This document shows positions 5,844 to 6,060 of a stretch of DNA of 6,060 nucleotides, one piece after another. The DNA is from Tardiphaga sp. (GTDB lineage Bacteria > Pseudomonadota > Alphaproteobacteria > Rhizobiales > Xanthobacteraceae): positions 1-6,060 of the forward strand of contig JAQGJF010000177.1 in the NCBI GenBank assembly GCA_028290765.1, in the 5' to 3' direction. The notes under the pieces were generated by a model. It saw only the letters and a list, made by a program, of their open reading frames with translations, did not search any database and had not been told where the DNA came from. Numbering within the stretch: the first letter of the stretch is position 1; each line of letters begins with the position of its first letter. Position numbers and translations under genes: made by a program.

Positions 5844-6060
5844 ATGCGGGACGTTCTCGAATATTGCATCGGAGGCCACCGGAGCAGCGTGCCCGAGGGC
5901 ACGCTCGTGATCCGGGAGGGCGAAACCACCGGTCACCTGTTTGTCCTGATCGAGGGGCGCCTCGAGGTCGTCAAGGGCGACACCGTCGTCGCCACCATCA
6001 CCGAGCCGGGCGCCATCCTCGGAGAAATGTCGGTGCTGCTGCATCAGCCCCACACCGCGA
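5844..6060 (+). CDS. Cyclic-nucleotide-binding-domain protein, N-terminal part (3' end outside window)
   Basis: The first 72 codons of a protein whose visible part is a CRP/cNMP-binding beta-barrel: VPEGTLVIREGETTGHLFVL (16-35), IEGRLEVVKGDTVVATIT (36-53), then EPGAILGEMSVLLHQPHTA (54-72). The last piece matches the phosphate-binding cassette (G-E-x-x-x-L...R-x-A). Gly60-Glu61 are present, but the arginine that normally holds the cyclic phosphate is His70. The barrel could regulate an effector domain, a channel or a CRP-type helix-turn-helix further right; nothing downstream is visible. The ATG at 5844 is the only sensible start, because TAA is in frame two codons upstream. No strong ribosome site precedes it; GGATGGGA (5824-5831) ends 12 nt away. 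Domain call good, function open. Confidence 0.85.
   Translation, partial: MRDVLEYCIGGHRSSVPEGTLVIREGETTGHLFVLIEGRLEVVKGDTVVATITEPGAILGEMSVLLHQPHTA

Noticed and set aside
1..6060. A defence island, phage remnant, insertion sequence or CRISPR array.
   Set aside because: No nuclease, integrase, transposase, reverse transcriptase or regularly spaced repeat is visible; every clear gene belongs to a common metabolic or regulatory family.

Overview
The window reads as ordinary chromosome from a GC-rich alphaproteobacterium, most likely in or near Bradyrhizobium/Rhodopseudomonas. The reasons are strong G/C preference at third codon positions, a Bug/TctC-type solute-binding protein, a GlxA-type regulator, and dense intergenic palindromes of the GATGGGTT...AACCCATC kind. 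The assignment rests on style and gene content, not on a marker gene. I see no rRNA, tRNA, CRISPR array, transposase, prophage or toxin-antitoxin gene.

Layout from left to right. (1) The 3' part of a CodA/AtzC-like amidohydrolase (+), cut by the window edge. (2) An intergenic patch of about 200 bp holding two consecutive paired-hairpin palindromes, the first of which contains the amidohydrolase stop codon. (3) A GlxA-type transcription regulator (-), with a DJ-1/PfpI-like domain plus AraC-type helix-turn-helix. It is divergent from (4) a small four-helix MAPEG-family membrane protein (+), with about 100 bp and a small dyad between them. (5) A 300-residue GNAT acetyltransferase with a second, degenerate GNAT-like half (-). 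(6) A secreted Bug/TctC-type solute-binding protein (-), which may be co-transcribed with the GNAT gene (66 bp gap). (7) Divergent from it, a class A FAD-dependent aromatic-ring monooxygenase (+); the 169 bp between them contain a 10-bp-arm dyad. (8) The first 72 codons of a cyclic-nucleotide-binding-domain protein (+), running off the right edge.

The most plausible functional link is the divergent pair (6)/(7). A periplasmic binder for a small carboxylate sits next to a ring hydroxylase of the salicylate / 3-hydroxybenzoate / 6-hydroxynicotinate type, which suggests uptake and hydroxylation of an aromatic or N-heteroaromatic acid. The CodA/AtzC-like hydrolase would fit N-heterocycle breakdown, but it is more than 2.5 kb away with unrelated genes between. 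The GlxA-type regulator may control the divergent MAPEG gene.

I did not find a convincing undescribed multi-gene system. The points most worth a second look are active-site substitutions in the amidohydrolase (the usual Asp-Asp is Asn-Asn), the paired palindromes, the two promoter-region dyads, and a missing phosphate-binding arginine in the cyclic-nucleotide domain.
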